Below are positions 8,446-17,422 of a DNA stretch of 64,000 nt, piece after piece. Source of the DNA: Methanoculleus sp. (lineage in GTDB: Archaea; Halobacteriota; Methanomicrobia; Methanomicrobiales; Methanoculleaceae). Positions within the stretch are counted from its first letter, which is position 1, and each line of letters opens with the position of its first letter. Position numbers and translations under genes: made by a program. The stretch covers positions 62,001 to 126,000 of the forward strand of contig NZ_JAJGBK010000022.1 in the NCBI RefSeq assembly GCF_020696975.1. The letters are read 5' to 3'. Under the pieces are notes generated by a model. That model saw only the letters and a program-made list of their open reading frames with translations. It was not told the DNA's origin and searched no databases.

Positions 8446-9542
8446 CCGATATGGAGCACCTCTCGGAGGAGGACAAAAAACGCCTGGCCCTGACCGGTCT
8501 TGAGGTCGGGATGCAGAACCGGTGCGGGAGTTTCTTCCAGATCGACCAGAAGGTGATCCAGACCACCTGCGGGGCCGAGGGGATCGAGATGCTCCCCATC
8601 AAGACTGCCCTTGAGAAGTACGACTGGGTGAAGGACTACTACTGGAACGCCGTCCAGAAGGACAAGGACAAGTATACCCAGTACGTGGCGAAGCAGGAGA
8701 ACCCGCAGGGCCTCGTCGTCATCGCCCATGAGGGCGCAAAGGTCGAGATGCCCCTCCAGGCCTGCCTCTTCCTGCGCGAGGAGCCGGTCCAGCACGTGCA
8801 TAACATCTTCATCGCGCGGGAGGGCTCAGAGATCCACATCATCTCCGGCTGCGCGAGTTCCTGGCAGAAGGAGCACGGCTCACACATCGGGGTCACCGAG
8901 ATCTACGTCGGCAAAGGCGCCAAAGTCACGTCCACGATGATCCACAACTGGAACCCGGGGATCAGTGTCTTCCCGCGGAGCGCCACCGTCGTCGAGGAGG
9001 ACGGCACGTTCCTCTCGAACTACATCTGCATGCAGCCGGTCAACCAGGTCAATATGTACCCGACGGCGCGCCTTGTCGGGAAGAACGCCGTGGCCCGGTT
9101 CTCGAGCATCGTCGTCGCGACGCCCGGCTCAGTCCTTGACCTCGGCTCCCGGACCATCCTCGCCGCCGAGCATACAAGCACCGAACTCATCACCCGCGCC
9201 ATCACCACCGGCGGCAAGGTCATCTCCCGCGGCCACATCCTCGGCGAGAAGGACAACACCCGCGGTCACATCGAGTGCAAGGGCCTGATCTTAAAAGACG
9301 GGATCATCCATGCCATCCCCGAGATTGAAGGGACCCTCACCGGCACGGAACTCTCCCACGAAGCCGCGGTCGGCAAGATCGCCCGCCACGAGATCGAGTA
9401 CCTCATGGCCCGTGGGCTCTCCGAGGAGGAGGCCACCGCAACCATTATACGCGGGTTCCTGGATGTTAAGATCAGCGGCCTGCCTGCAGTCCTGCAGGCC
9501 CAGATCGATGCCGCGATAGATAAAGCAGAATCAGGCTTCTGA
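8421..9542 (+). CDS. sufB: SufB/SufD-family Fe-S cluster assembly scaffold
   Basis: About 373 residues from the GTG at 8421, overlapping the end of sufC; an ATG at 8451 is an alternative start. The protein has the SufB/SufD core, a right-handed parallel beta-helix with repeated short strands (EGAKVEMPLQACLFLREE, HIISGCASS, GAKVTSTMIHNW). The C-terminal segment has the family-typical TELSHEAAVGKI and YLMARGLSEEEAT, which bind SufC. The length is that of the shorter archaeal SufB/D proteins rather than the ~490-residue bacterial SufB. Translational coupling with sufC suggests a fixed-ratio complex. It supplies Fe-S clusters, in heavy demand in methanogens. Confidence 0.92.
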   Translation: MSALQTDITDMEHLSEEDKKRLALTGLEVGMQNRCGSFFQIDQKVIQTTCGAEGIEMLPIKTALEKYDWVKDYYWNAVQKDKDKYTQYVAKQENPQGLVVIAHEGAKVEMPLQACLFLREEPVQHVHNIFIAREGSEIHIISGCASSWQKEHGSHIGVTEIYVGKGAKVTSTMIHNWNPGISVFPRSATVVEEDGTFLSNYICMQPVNQVNMYPTARLVGKNAVARFSSIVVATPGSVLDLGSRTILAAEHTSTELITRAITTGGKVISRGHILGEKDNTRGHIECKGLILKDGIIHAIPEIEGTLTGTELSHEAAVGKIARHEIEYLMARGLSEEEATATIIRGFLDVKISGLPAVLQAQIDAAIDKAESGF

Positions 9543-9555
9543 TTCGGGAGGAGGT

Positions 9556-10221
9556 ATGGTGGAGACCGACCCTTACTCGCGTGAGCGCGAGGAGATGGTG
9601 GAATTCCAGGTCCGGGCCCGGGGGGTCAGGGATCCACGGGTGCTTGCCGCGATGGAGAAGATCCCGCGCCATTTTTTCGTGCCGAAAGGCTTTGAGCGTT
9701 CCGCCTACGAGGACCGGCCGCTTCCCATCGGGGAGGGGCAGACCATCTCCCAGCCCTACATCGTCGCCCTCATGACCGAACAACTCGAACTGGCACCGCA
9801 GGACCGGGTCCTCGAGATCGGGACGGGCAGCGGCTACCAGGCCGCACTCCTCGCCGAACTCGCCGGGCGTGTCATCTCCATCGAGCGCCTCTCAGACCTC
9901 GCCGACAAGGCGCGGGAGAACCTCGCCCGGGCCGGGGTCACCGGCGTCACCGTGGTCGTCGGCGACGGCACACAGGGTTACCCCCCGGAGGCGCCGTACG
10001 ACGCCATCATCATCACGGCGGCATCCCCTTCCATCCCACAGCCCCTGATCGACCAGCTCGCCGAGGGCGGGCGCCTGATCGCTCCCGTCGGCCCGCGGGA
10101 CTGCCAGGACCTCATCAAACTCGTCAAGCGCGAGGGCAGGGTGGAGGAGATCCCTCTCGGCGGCGTCTGTTTCGTGCCGCTGATCGGGCAGTTCGGGTGG
10201 AGGGGAGAAGGGTCCCTGTGA
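9556..10221 (+). CDS. pcm: Protein-L-isoaspartate O-methyltransferase
   Basis: A 221-residue class I AdoMet methyltransferase of the PCMT family. An N-terminal substrate region contains GEGQTISQPYIVALMTE, where the Thr-Ile-Ser-Gln-Pro block is diagnostic. Motif I is VLEIGTGSGYQAALLAEL. Post-motif YDAIIITAASPSIPQPLIDQLAEGGRLIAPVG and the usual C-terminal strand follow. The enzyme methylates isoaspartyl residues so that damaged proteins revert to aspartyl form. GAGGAGG lies just before the ATG at 9556. The end overlaps the GTG start of the next gene by four bases. Confidence 0.94.
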   Translation: MVETDPYSREREEMVEFQVRARGVRDPRVLAAMEKIPRHFFVPKGFERSAYEDRPLPIGEGQTISQPYIVALMTEQLELAPQDRVLEIGTGSGYQAALLAELAGRVISIERLSDLADKARENLARAGVTGVTVVVGDGTQGYPPEAPYDAIIITAASPSIPQPLIDQLAEGGRLIAPVGPRDCQDLIKLVKREGRVEEIPLGGVCFVPLIGQFGWRGEGSL

Positions 10222-10832
10222 CGATCTACGATATCACCCGGGATCTCTCCGGGGAGACCGTCATCTACCCCGGGGATATCCGGCCCCGGTTTCGCGAGAT
10301 CGAGAACGGGCAGTACCGCGTGACCGAGATGGTCCTCGGGAGCCATTCAGGGACGCATATCGACGCTCCCTCCCACTACCTGGAAGGGGGGATGACGGTT
10401 GATGAGATCCCGCCCCGGATGCTCATGGGGCCGGCACGGGTGCTCGACTGTAGCGACGCGGGAGCGGTCATCGGCCCGGCGAGCCTCACCGGCCGCCTCG
10501 CCGGCGCCTCAAGACTCCTTCTCCGGACCACCTTCTCCGGGAGGCGGGAGTTCGATCCCGGATACCCGGCGCTCTCCCCTGAGGCGGCGGGCCTCGTCGT
10601 CGAGGCCGGAATCACCTGTCTCGGTATCGATACCCCGTCGATCGAGGCGTATGACGGCGACGGCTCGGTCCACCGCCGTCTGCTCGGGAACGGGACGGTC
10701 ATCCTGGAACTCCTCGACCTCTCGGCCGTCCCGGAGGGAGACTACTTCATGGTGGCGCTCCCCATACGGCTCAAAGGTGCGGACGGGTCGCCCGTGCGGG
10801 TGATCCTGTGGGATACGGAGGAGCAGATATGA
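10218..10832 (+). CDS. Cyclase-family metal hydrolase (kynurenine-formamidase-like)
   Basis: A 204-residue protein starting at the GTG at 10218, overlapping pcm. The cyclase-family metal motif is present: SHSGTHIDAPSHY, giving His43, His47, Asp49 and His53. C-terminal LGIDTPSIEAYDG and VHRRLLGNGTVILELLDL fit the fold. Members include arylformamidase, isatin hydrolase and proteins of unknown role. No tryptophan-degradation gene is nearby, so a kynurenine formamidase role is unsupported; a generic amide or lactam hydrolase is as far as the sequence allows. It probably forms an operon with pcm and the following gene (ATGA overlap at 10829). Confidence 0.85.
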   Translation: MTIYDITRDLSGETVIYPGDIRPRFREIENGQYRVTEMVLGSHSGTHIDAPSHYLEGGMTVDEIPPRMLMGPARVLDCSDAGAVIGPASLTGRLAGASRLLLRTTFSGRREFDPGYPALSPEAAGLVVEAGITCLGIDTPSIEAYDGDGSVHRRLLGNGTVILELLDLSAVPEGDYFMVALPIRLKGADGSPVRVILWDTEEQI

Positions 10833-11434
10833 GTTTCTGGCACGATGCAATCAAAAGACTTGAGAATGTCCTCGCGGACAGCGGGTGTGAGGACGGTGTC
10901 GTCAAACTCGACGTGAACTACGACGCGGATGTCTGCCAGTACCCGAAAGGGGTCCCCATGGAGGGCTACTTCGGCGGACAGAGCGGACAGTTCATCACGA
11001 GCGAACCAATCCGGGCCAACACCCGGATCTCCTTTATGTTCGGCGCGCCGCTTGCAAACCAGAAGCAGCGGGCGGCGGCAGGTGTGATCACGAACACCGT
11101 CTCGGCGTTCCTCAGTCTGGCACGGAGACTCCATCCCTGCACCCCCGACCGCTACGCCCCCTGCCTTGCGGAACTCTCCCGTGAGGTCGCCGGAAAGAAG
11201 GTCTACCTCGTCGGCCCGATGCCGGTGCTCGAGAGGGCCCTTAAAGACCAGGTGGTCGACTCGCCGGAGGCCGCCGATCTCCTCCTGGTCGCCGGGGACG
11301 GGATGACGGCGGATGCGGGGGTTGCCTGCATCGACGAGTACCGCGGGAAGAAACGGATGATCTTTCTCGGGCCATCGACCGCCGGGGTCAGCGGCCTTTT
11401 AGATCTCGAGCACTGGTGTCCCTACGGACGATGA
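10829..11434 (+). CDS. Uncharacterised protein, possibly DUF364-like
   Basis: A 201-residue cytosolic protein, translationally coupled to the gene before it (ATGA overlap) with ribosome site GGAGGAG. The N-terminal half has an acidic strand (KLDVNYDADVCQYPKG) and a glycine-rich segment (MEGYFGGQSGQF). The C-terminal half looks like a Rossmann-type or DUF364-like domain: GKKVYLVGPMPVLERAL, ADLLLVAGDGMTADAG, KKRMIFLGPSTAGVSGLL. This pattern of short strands each followed by Gly-Pro or Gly-Asp recalls metal-chelate or corrinoid-associated DUF364 proteins, but I cannot assign it firmly. No membrane segments. A T-run right after the stop (about 11440-11446) is likely its terminator. Confidence 0.7.
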   Translation: MSFWHDAIKRLENVLADSGCEDGVVKLDVNYDADVCQYPKGVPMEGYFGGQSGQFITSEPIRANTRISFMFGAPLANQKQRAAAGVITNTVSAFLSLARRLHPCTPDRYAPCLAELSREVAGKKVYLVGPMPVLERALKDQVVDSPEAADLLLVAGDGMTADAGVACIDEYRGKKRMIFLGPSTAGVSGLLDLEHWCPYGR

Positions 11435-11437
11435 ATA

Positions 11438-11447
11438 CCTTTTTTTA
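11438..11447 (+). terminator. T-run terminator after the pcm operon
   Basis: CCTTTTTTTAGG directly after the stop codon matches the simple oligo-T terminators of euryarchaea. The next operon (glmM) begins about 25 bases later. Confidence 0.45.
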
Positions 11448-11470
11448 GGAAAGAAAGGACTATACAGAGT

Positions 11471-12727
11471 ATGCTTTTCGGCTCTTCCGGAATCCGGCGG
11501 GAGTTTGGACCTGCTCTCGTCAATCTGGCGCTCCAGGTAGGAGCAGCCATCACAGACGGCGCATCAACCGTCGTCGTGGGCAGGGATACCCGCACGACCA
11601 GCGAACTGCTGGAACACGCCGTCGCCGCCGGGATACTCTCGGCCGGTGCAATCGTTTATTCCTGCGGCATCGCACCCACCCCGACGGTCGCGCATGCAAC
11701 GGGATGCGCAGACGCAGGATGCATGATCACCGCCTCGCACAACCCCGAATCCTACAACGGGATGAAACTGCTCAACCCCGACGGATCGTCGTTCACCCTC
11801 CGGCAGCAGGCGGCAATCGAGGACGCACTCGAAGGGTCCCACCGGGCGAACTGGGATGAGCAGGGGCACGCCTCCCCTCTCGATGCTGTGGAGGCACACC
11901 GGGAGGCAATCCTTGAGAGGGTCAGCCTCTCCCACCCCATCACGGCCGTGCTCGACTGCGGCAACGGTGCGGGAAGCGTCATCACCCCCGACCTCCTTGC
12001 CGCGATGGGGACAACCGTCACCGGTTTAAACTGCAACGTCGCAGGCCGGTTCGCCCGTCCCTCCGAACCGCTCGCGGCAAACCTCCCTTACATACCGGAG
12101 ATCGTCCGGAGACGGGAGGCCGCGTGTGCGGTGATCCACGACGGCGACGCCGACCGGATGATGGCGTTCGATGAGAAGGGCCGCTATATCGAGGGAGATC
12201 AGCTCCTCATGCTCTTTGCAAAATACCTCGACCGGAAGCGGGTCGTCACCACCGTCGACGCCTCGATGGCGATCGAGGAGGTTGCGGAGGTCCGCCGCAC
12301 ACCGGTCGGCGACAGTTTCGTCTCGGAAGAACTCCTCACGTGGGGGGATTTCGGCGGTGAAGCCTCGGGAAGCTGGATCTTCCCCGAGCACTCCTACTGC
12401 CCGGACGGGGTCTACGCCGCGGCCCTGCTCTGCGAGATAGCGTCGGAGTGGTCGATCGCCGAAGAACTGGACCGAATGCCCCGGTATACCCTCCTCCGGG
12501 AGTCCTACCGCATCGATGCTCCGGGGGGGATCATGGCGGCGCTCGGGGCCGACGAACCGACCCACGGGGTCCGGTTCGAGGACGAGGAGGGGTGGTACCT
12601 GATCCGTGCGAGCGGCACCGAGCCGAAGGTCCGGATCACCGCCGAGGGGAAGACGGCCGCAAAAGCAAAGGAGATGCTTGATATGGGGCATGCCGCCCTT
12701 GAACGGGCAAAACGCAGTCAGGAGTGA
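11471..12727 (+). CDS. glmM: Phosphoglucosamine/phosphomannomutase (GlmM-type)
   Basis: A 418-residue alpha-D-phosphohexomutase. The phosphoserine loop is TASHNPESYNG with Ser89. The Mg loop is DGDADR (224-229). The sugar-specificity loop is around GGEASGSW and the phosphate-binding loop is RASGTEPKVRI. Members interconvert sugar 6- and 1-phosphates. The neighbours (two GlmU-like genes and glmS) favour glucosamine-6-phosphate to glucosamine-1-phosphate as the main reaction, although archaeal enzymes are often also active on mannose. It heads a seven-gene run on one strand, with glmU starting 4 bases after its stop. Confidence 0.9.
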   Translation: MLFGSSGIRREFGPALVNLALQVGAAITDGASTVVVGRDTRTTSELLEHAVAAGILSAGAIVYSCGIAPTPTVAHATGCADAGCMITASHNPESYNGMKLLNPDGSSFTLRQQAAIEDALEGSHRANWDEQGHASPLDAVEAHREAILERVSLSHPITAVLDCGNGAGSVITPDLLAAMGTTVTGLNCNVAGRFARPSEPLAANLPYIPEIVRRREAACAVIHDGDADRMMAFDEKGRYIEGDQLLMLFAKYLDRKRVVTTVDASMAIEEVAEVRRTPVGDSFVSEELLTWGDFGGEASGSWIFPEHSYCPDGVYAAALLCEIASEWSIAEELDRMPRYTLLRESYRIDAPGGIMAALGADEPTHGVRFEDEEGWYLIRASGTEPKVRITAEGKTAAKAKEMLDMGHAALERAKRSQE

Positions 12728-12731
12728 GTGT

Positions 12732-13931
12732 ATGCAGTGTGTCGTATTAGCAGCAGGAGAAGGGAAACGAATGCGTCCCCTGACCGGCCGGCGCCCGAAG
12801 GTGATGCTGCCTATCGCCAACCGCCCGATGATGGAACATCTGGTCCTTGCGGCCCGGGACGCCGGGATCACCGACTTCATCTTCGTCGTCGGGTACTTCG
12901 AGCGTGAGATCCGGAACCACTTCGGGGACGGGAGTGCTCTCGGGGTGAAGATCACCTACGTCACCCAGCGTCACCAGCTCGGGACCGCAGACGCTCTCCG
13001 GGCTACTGCAGGACTGGTCAACGGCCGGTTCCTTCTCTTAAACGGTGATATGGTCCTCAAAAGAGACGATATACGTGAACTCTGCCAAAAGAGCGCCCCG
13101 TGCGTCGGGATCCACCAGACGGACCACCCGCAGGACTACGGCGTGGTGACCGTGGAGGAGGACCGCATCACCGGTCTTGAGGAGAAGTCCGAGAACCCGA
13201 AGAGCAACCTGATCAACGCGGGCGCCTATCTCTTCGACCTCGATATATTCGATCTCCTCTCGGGGATCACGGTATCGGGCCGCGGCGAGTTTGAGCTGAC
13301 CGATGCCCTCGAGGTGTATATCCGGGACGGGACGCTGACCGCTCACCCGCTGGACTACTGGCTCGATGTCGGGCAGCCGTGGGATCTCCTTGATGCAAAC
13401 GAGGCGCTCATTGCTGCGATGCACCACGAACAGCACGGCACCATCGAGGACGGGTGCACCGTCCCCGAGACGGTCAGCATCGGGAGAGGGACCGTCATCC
13501 GGGCCGGGACCTACATCGAGGCCTCCTGCGTCATCGGCGAGAACTGCGTCATCGGCCCGCACGCCTACATCCGGGGCTCGACCGCCATCGGCGACGACTG
13601 CCACATCGGGCACGCGACCGAGATCAAGAACTCCATCATCATGCCCGGGACGAAGATCCCCCACTTCAACTACATCGGCGACAGCGTCATCGGGAGCAAC
13701 TGCAACTTCGGGGCCGGCACCAAAGTCGCAAACCTCCGCCACGACAACGGGGCGGTGAAGGTCTGCGGGAAGACGACCGGCAGGAGAAAGTTCGGCGCCA
13801 TCATCGGCGACGGCGTCCTCTTCGGGATCAACTGCTCGGTCAACGTCGGGAGCCTCGTCGGCAGCAACGCGAAGATCGCCCCCCACTCCCTCGTGGAGGG
13901 GTGTATCGAGGACGGTTCGGTCATCAGGTGA
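12732..13931 (+). CDS. GlmU-like bifunctional sugar-1-phosphate nucleotidyltransferase/acetyltransferase (copy 1)
   Basis: A 399-residue protein from the ATG at 12732. The N-terminal nucleotidyltransferase domain begins at once with VVLAAGEGKRMRPLT and PKVMLPIANRPM, has QLGTADAL and the Asp-containing LLLNGDMVL, and ends near residue 235. The C-terminal part is a left-handed beta-helix of hexapeptide repeats (IGENCVIGPHAYI and others) with NYIGDSVIGSNCNFGAGT and ICSV-like acetyltransferase loops. The archaeal two-domain enzyme makes UDP-GlcNAc from GlcN-1-P by acetylation and uridylylation. The next gene is a paralogue with the same layout, so the two may share the work or differ in sugar specificity. 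Confidence 0.88.
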   Translation: MQCVVLAAGEGKRMRPLTGRRPKVMLPIANRPMMEHLVLAARDAGITDFIFVVGYFEREIRNHFGDGSALGVKITYVTQRHQLGTADALRATAGLVNGRFLLLNGDMVLKRDDIRELCQKSAPCVGIHQTDHPQDYGVVTVEEDRITGLEEKSENPKSNLINAGAYLFDLDIFDLLSGITVSGRGEFELTDALEVYIRDGTLTAHPLDYWLDVGQPWDLLDANEALIAAMHHEQHGTIEDGCTVPETVSIGRGTVIRAGTYIEASCVIGENCVIGPHAYIRGSTAIGDDCHIGHATEIKNSIIMPGTKIPHFNYIGDSVIGSNCNFGAGTKVANLRHDNGAVKVCGKTTGRRKFGAIIGDGVLFGINCSVNVGSLVGSNAKIAPHSLVEGCIEDGSVIR

Positions 13932-13935
13932 TCCG

Positions 13936-15087
13936 ATGCAGGCAGTCATTTTAGCAGCGGGAGAAGGGAGCCGGTTGCGGCCGCTCACCCGGAGCAAACC
14001 CAAAGCCATGCTCCCGGTCGCAAACCGGCCGATCATCGAGTATGTCATCGATGCCCTCCTTGAGAACGGGATCCGCGACATCATCGTGGTGGTCGGCTAC
14101 CGTAAAGAGGACGTCATCCGGCACTTAAACAGGCTCGACGCACCGGTCCAGGTCGTCGTGCAGGAACGCCAGCTCGGGACCGCCGACGCCCTCCGGGCGG
14201 CCGAGTCCGAGATCACGGGCGATTTCCTTCTTCTTCCGGGCGACAACTACATCAACGCCGAGTCGATCGCCCGGATAAAGCAGGAGCGAAACGCCATGCT
14301 TGTTGCCGAGCACCCGAACCCCTCGAACTTCGGGGTCGTGGTGATCCGAAACGGCCTCGTCCGCGAGATCATCGAGAAACCCGAGGACGCCCCGACATTC
14401 ACCGTCTCGACCGGGGTCTACTCATTCACACCCGACGTCTTCTCCTACCTTGAGACGAACGAGATCCCCGACGCACTCACCGCCATGATCGAGTCCGGCC
14501 GGCGGATACGGGCGATCCCGGCGGACGACTGGCAGGACGCCGTCTATTCCTGGGACCTCCTGAAACTGAACAGCCGGATGCTCAAAGGGATCACGCCCGA
14601 GATCGGCGGGACGGTCGATGCGTCCGTCGTCCGCCGGGGCGTGGTGCATATCGGGACCGGGACGACGATCGGTCCGAACACCGTGATCTACGGCCCCGTC
14701 ACCATCGGGAGCAACTGCAACATCGGGCCGAACTGCGTCATCATGCCCGATGTAAGCATCGGGGACCGGGTGGTGCTTGAACCGTTCACCTACGTCGCCG
14801 ACTCGCTCGTCATGAACGATACCACGGTCGGGTCCCATTCGAGGATCGTCTCGGCGGTCTTCGGGCAGGGGTGCATCCTCGCCGACCATACCACCACCTA
14901 CCCGTCCGCGAGTTTCATCGAGGTCGGAGACCGGGTCCTGAAAGAGGAGTTCGGCGCAGTCCTCGGTGACGGGGTCTGCGCGGCACCCTTCACAACATTT
15001 AAAAACTGTATAGCAGGTAACTGTGTCACCATTGAGGAGGGGAAGACAGTGGTCGGTCTCATCGAGGATGGCACCAGGGTGATGTGA
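13936..15087 (+). CDS. GlmU-like bifunctional sugar-1-phosphate nucleotidyltransferase/acetyltransferase (copy 2)
   Basis: A 383-residue paralogue of the preceding gene, in tandem with a 4-base gap. It repeats the domain order: VILAAGEGSRLRPLT, PKAMLPVANRPI, QLGTADAL, LLLPGDNYI, then a beta-helix from about residue 235 (IGTGTTIGPNTVI, IGSNCNIGPNCVI). Its last third differs from copy 1: the acetyltransferase loop (NFGAGTKVANLRH in copy 1) is replaced by VGSHSRIVSAVFGQGCILADHT. Its acetyl-acceptor may therefore be a different sugar, or the domain may only support oligomerisation. The stop overlaps the glmS start. Candidate products are UDP-GlcNAc, UDP-GalNAc or a dTDP/UDP-hexose. Confidence 0.87.
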   Translation: MQAVILAAGEGSRLRPLTRSKPKAMLPVANRPIIEYVIDALLENGIRDIIVVVGYRKEDVIRHLNRLDAPVQVVVQERQLGTADALRAAESEITGDFLLLPGDNYINAESIARIKQERNAMLVAEHPNPSNFGVVVIRNGLVREIIEKPEDAPTFTVSTGVYSFTPDVFSYLETNEIPDALTAMIESGRRIRAIPADDWQDAVYSWDLLKLNSRMLKGITPEIGGTVDASVVRRGVVHIGTGTTIGPNTVIYGPVTIGSNCNIGPNCVIMPDVSIGDRVVLEPFTYVADSLVMNDTTVGSHSRIVSAVFGQGCILADHTTTYPSASFIEVGDRVLKEEFGAVLGDGVCAAPFTTFKNCIAGNCVTIEEGKTVVGLIEDGTRVM

Positions 15088-16826
15088 TGTGCGGGATTGT
15101 CGGCTACATCGGCAGACGGGACGCAACGCCGGTCCTGATCCAGGGCTTGAAGCGGCTTGAGTACCGGGGCTACGACTCGTTCGGGATCGCGACGGTCGGG
15201 AGCGCGATCGAGGTCTACAAGAGGACCGGCCGGATATCGGACGGTGAGGCCGGGGCGGCCAGCCTCCACGGGTGCATCGGGATCGGGCATACCCGGTGGG
15301 CCACGCACGGCGAACCGAGCGACAGCAACGCCCACCCGCACACGGACTGCAGCGAGAAGATCGCCGTGGTGCATAACGGGGTCATCGAGAACTACAGCGA
15401 ACTGAAACGGCAACTCGCAGGACGCGGCCATACCTTCCGGTCGGAGACCGACACCGAGGTGATCGCCCACCTCATCGAGGAGCACTACGACGGGGATCTC
15501 CTCGCGGCGGTCAACGCGACCCTTCCCCTGCTCAAGGGCTCATACGCCATCCTCGCGATCGCGGAGGATACCCGGAGGATCGTCGCCGCCCGCGACGCGA
15601 GCCCGCTCGTCCTCGGCGTCGGGGATGCCGAGGTCTTTGCCGCCTCCGACATGACGCCGCTCCTCGAGTACACCGAGCGCGTGATCTACCTGGAGGACGG
15701 CGACGTCGCCGATATCACGCCTGAAGACTACACCATCTACCACGCCGGCCAGAGGGTAGAGCGTCCGGTCGAACTGATCAGCTGGTGCGTCGAGGATACC
15801 CGGAAGGGCGGGTTCGCCCACTACATGTTAAAGGAGATCTACGAACAGCCCCAGTCATTCTACGAGACCATCAGGGCGGGGATCGACGACCGCGTCCGTC
15901 AGATGGTCAGGGAGGCCGACGAGATCACCCTGGTCGCCTGCGGGACATCCTACCACACCGCCCTGATCTTCAAGTACCTGGCCGAGTCGCTCTGTAACAT
16001 ACCGGTACGGGTCGAGATGGGGTCGGAGTTCAAGTATTTCATACCGCCCCTTCACGGCCTCGTGATCGCGGTCTCGCAGTCGGGGGAGACCGCGGACACG
16101 ATCGCCGCGTTAAAGATGGCGAAATCCCGCAACTGCCCCACGCTCGCCATCACCAACATGCAGGGAAGCACCGTCACCCGGGTTGCCGACCAGACCCTCC
16201 TGATGCGGGCCGGCCCTGAGATCGGCGTCGCCGCGACCAAGTCCTACACGGCGCAACTTGCGGCGCTGATGCAGATCGTCAACGCGCGGTGCGAGGAGGC
16301 GTTTGACGGTGTCCTCTCGCATGCCCACCTGGCCATCGAGGACGTCCTCCTCCAGGAGGTCAGGGAGGCGGTCAGTCTCTGTGCGAAGGCCGAGCATGTC
16401 TTCTTCGTCGGCAGAGGACCGTTTTACCCGGTCTCGATGGAGGGCGCCTTAAAGATGAAGGAGATCAGTTATGTCCACGCCGAGGGGTATGCAGCGGGAG
16501 AACTCAAACACGGGCCGTTTGCCCTGCTCACGCCGGAGACGCCGGTGGTCGCCATCTGCACCCCCGGCCCGACGTACGGGGTGATGGCCTCGAACATCAA
16601 GGAGATGAAGGCGAGGAAAGCCCCGGTCATCGCCCTCGGCGTTGCCGGGGATACGGAACTTGCCGAGATCGTGGATATCTTCATCCCGATCCCAAATACG
16701 CACCTCCTGGTGCAGGTGCTGACCGCCTCGGTCGCCCTCCAGCTGCTCGCCTACCATACGGCCTGCGCCCTGCAGCGGGACGTCGACAAACCGCGGAACC
16801 TGGCAAAGAGCGTGACGGTTGAATGA
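15087..16826 (+). CDS. glmS: Glucosamine-fructose-6-phosphate aminotransferase (isomerising)
   Basis: A 579-residue protein. The ATG at 15087 is chosen because it places Cys at residue 2 (MCGIVGYIG), the N-terminal nucleophile of class II glutaminases after Met removal. The glutaminase domain contains IGHTRWATHGEPS and VVHNGVIENY. Two SIS isomerase domains follow (ACGTSYHTAL, SQSGETADTIAALK, FVGRGPFYPVSMEGALK, EGYAAGELKHGP) and the conserved end AKSVTVE. It makes glucosamine-6-phosphate from fructose-6-phosphate and glutamine, the first step of UDP-GlcNAc synthesis, placed with the genes for the later steps. The start overlaps the previous stop and the stop overlaps the next start. Confidence 0.96.
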   Translation: MCGIVGYIGRRDATPVLIQGLKRLEYRGYDSFGIATVGSAIEVYKRTGRISDGEAGAASLHGCIGIGHTRWATHGEPSDSNAHPHTDCSEKIAVVHNGVIENYSELKRQLAGRGHTFRSETDTEVIAHLIEEHYDGDLLAAVNATLPLLKGSYAILAIAEDTRRIVAARDASPLVLGVGDAEVFAASDMTPLLEYTERVIYLEDGDVADITPEDYTIYHAGQRVERPVELISWCVEDTRKGGFAHYMLKEIYEQPQSFYETIRAGIDDRVRQMVREADEITLVACGTSYHTALIFKYLAESLCNIPVRVEMGSEFKYFIPPLHGLVIAVSQSGETADTIAALKMAKSRNCPTLAITNMQGSTVTRVADQTLLMRAGPEIGVAATKSYTAQLAALMQIVNARCEEAFDGVLSHAHLAIEDVLLQEVREAVSLCAKAEHVFFVGRGPFYPVSMEGALKMKEISYVHAEGYAAGELKHGPFALLTPETPVVAICTPGPTYGVMASNIKEMKARKAPVIALGVAGDTELAEIVDIFIPIPNTHLLVQVLTASVALQLLAYHTACALQRDVDKPRNLAKSVTVE

Positions 16827-17422
16827 TTGAGTACGGACGTAATGCCCTCGGCGAAGGGGCGATGATATTCGATCCAGTGACCATCGGGTTTCCCTCCCGG
16901 GACCGGATGGGAGTGAAGGATTACCCGGGCGCCACGATCGGGAGAGACGCAGTCCTCCGGTCGGGCACCATCATCTACTGCGACGTGACGATCGGTGACA
17001 ACTTCCAGTCGGGCCACAACGTGCTGATCCGCGAGAAGACGACCATCGGCGATCGGGTGGCGATCGGCACGGCCGCGGTGATCGAGGGCGACTGCACGAT
17101 CGGCGACGACGTCCGGCTCCAGAGCCTGGTCTACGTCCCCACCGGTGCCCGGATCGGGGACCGGGTCTTTGTAGGCCCGAACGCCGTGCTGACGAACGAC
17201 CGCTACCCGCCCGGACCCCACGAGTCCCTCCGGGGCCCGGTGATCGGGGACGACGCCGTCATCGGTGCGAACGCAACGGTCCTCCCCGGGGTCGTCGTCG
17301 GCAGGGGAGCGTTCGTCGCCGCGGGCGCGGTGGTGACGAAGGACGTCCCGCCGGAGACGCTCGCTGTGGGCACGCCGGCACGATTCCGGCCGCTCCCGCC
17401 TGACGCGAGGCGGTGCCGATGA
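16823..17422 (+). CDS. Left-handed beta-helix N-acetyltransferase (WbpD-like)
   Basis: A 199-residue hexapeptide-repeat acetyltransferase. Repeats run from about residue 38 to 160 (ATIGRDAVLRSGTIIYCDV, TTIGDRVAIGTAAVI). The loop PNAVLTNDRYPP matches the active-site insert of WbpD/PglD-type enzymes that acetylate a 3- or 4-amino group of a UDP-amino sugar. Its downstream partner is a DegT-family aminotransferase, giving a WbpD-WbpE-like pair. Together they suggest synthesis of a di-N-acetylated sugar (for example a 2,3-diacetamido hexuronate) used in the N-glycans of several methanogens. The oxidoreductases needed for that pathway (WbpA and WbpB types) are not in the window. Confidence 0.85.
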   Translation: MIEYGRNALGEGAMIFDPVTIGFPSRDRMGVKDYPGATIGRDAVLRSGTIIYCDVTIGDNFQSGHNVLIREKTTIGDRVAIGTAAVIEGDCTIGDDVRLQSLVYVPTGARIGDRVFVGPNAVLTNDRYPPGPHESLRGPVIGDDAVIGANATVLPGVVVGRGAFVAAGAVVTKDVPPETLAVGTPARFRPLPPDARRCR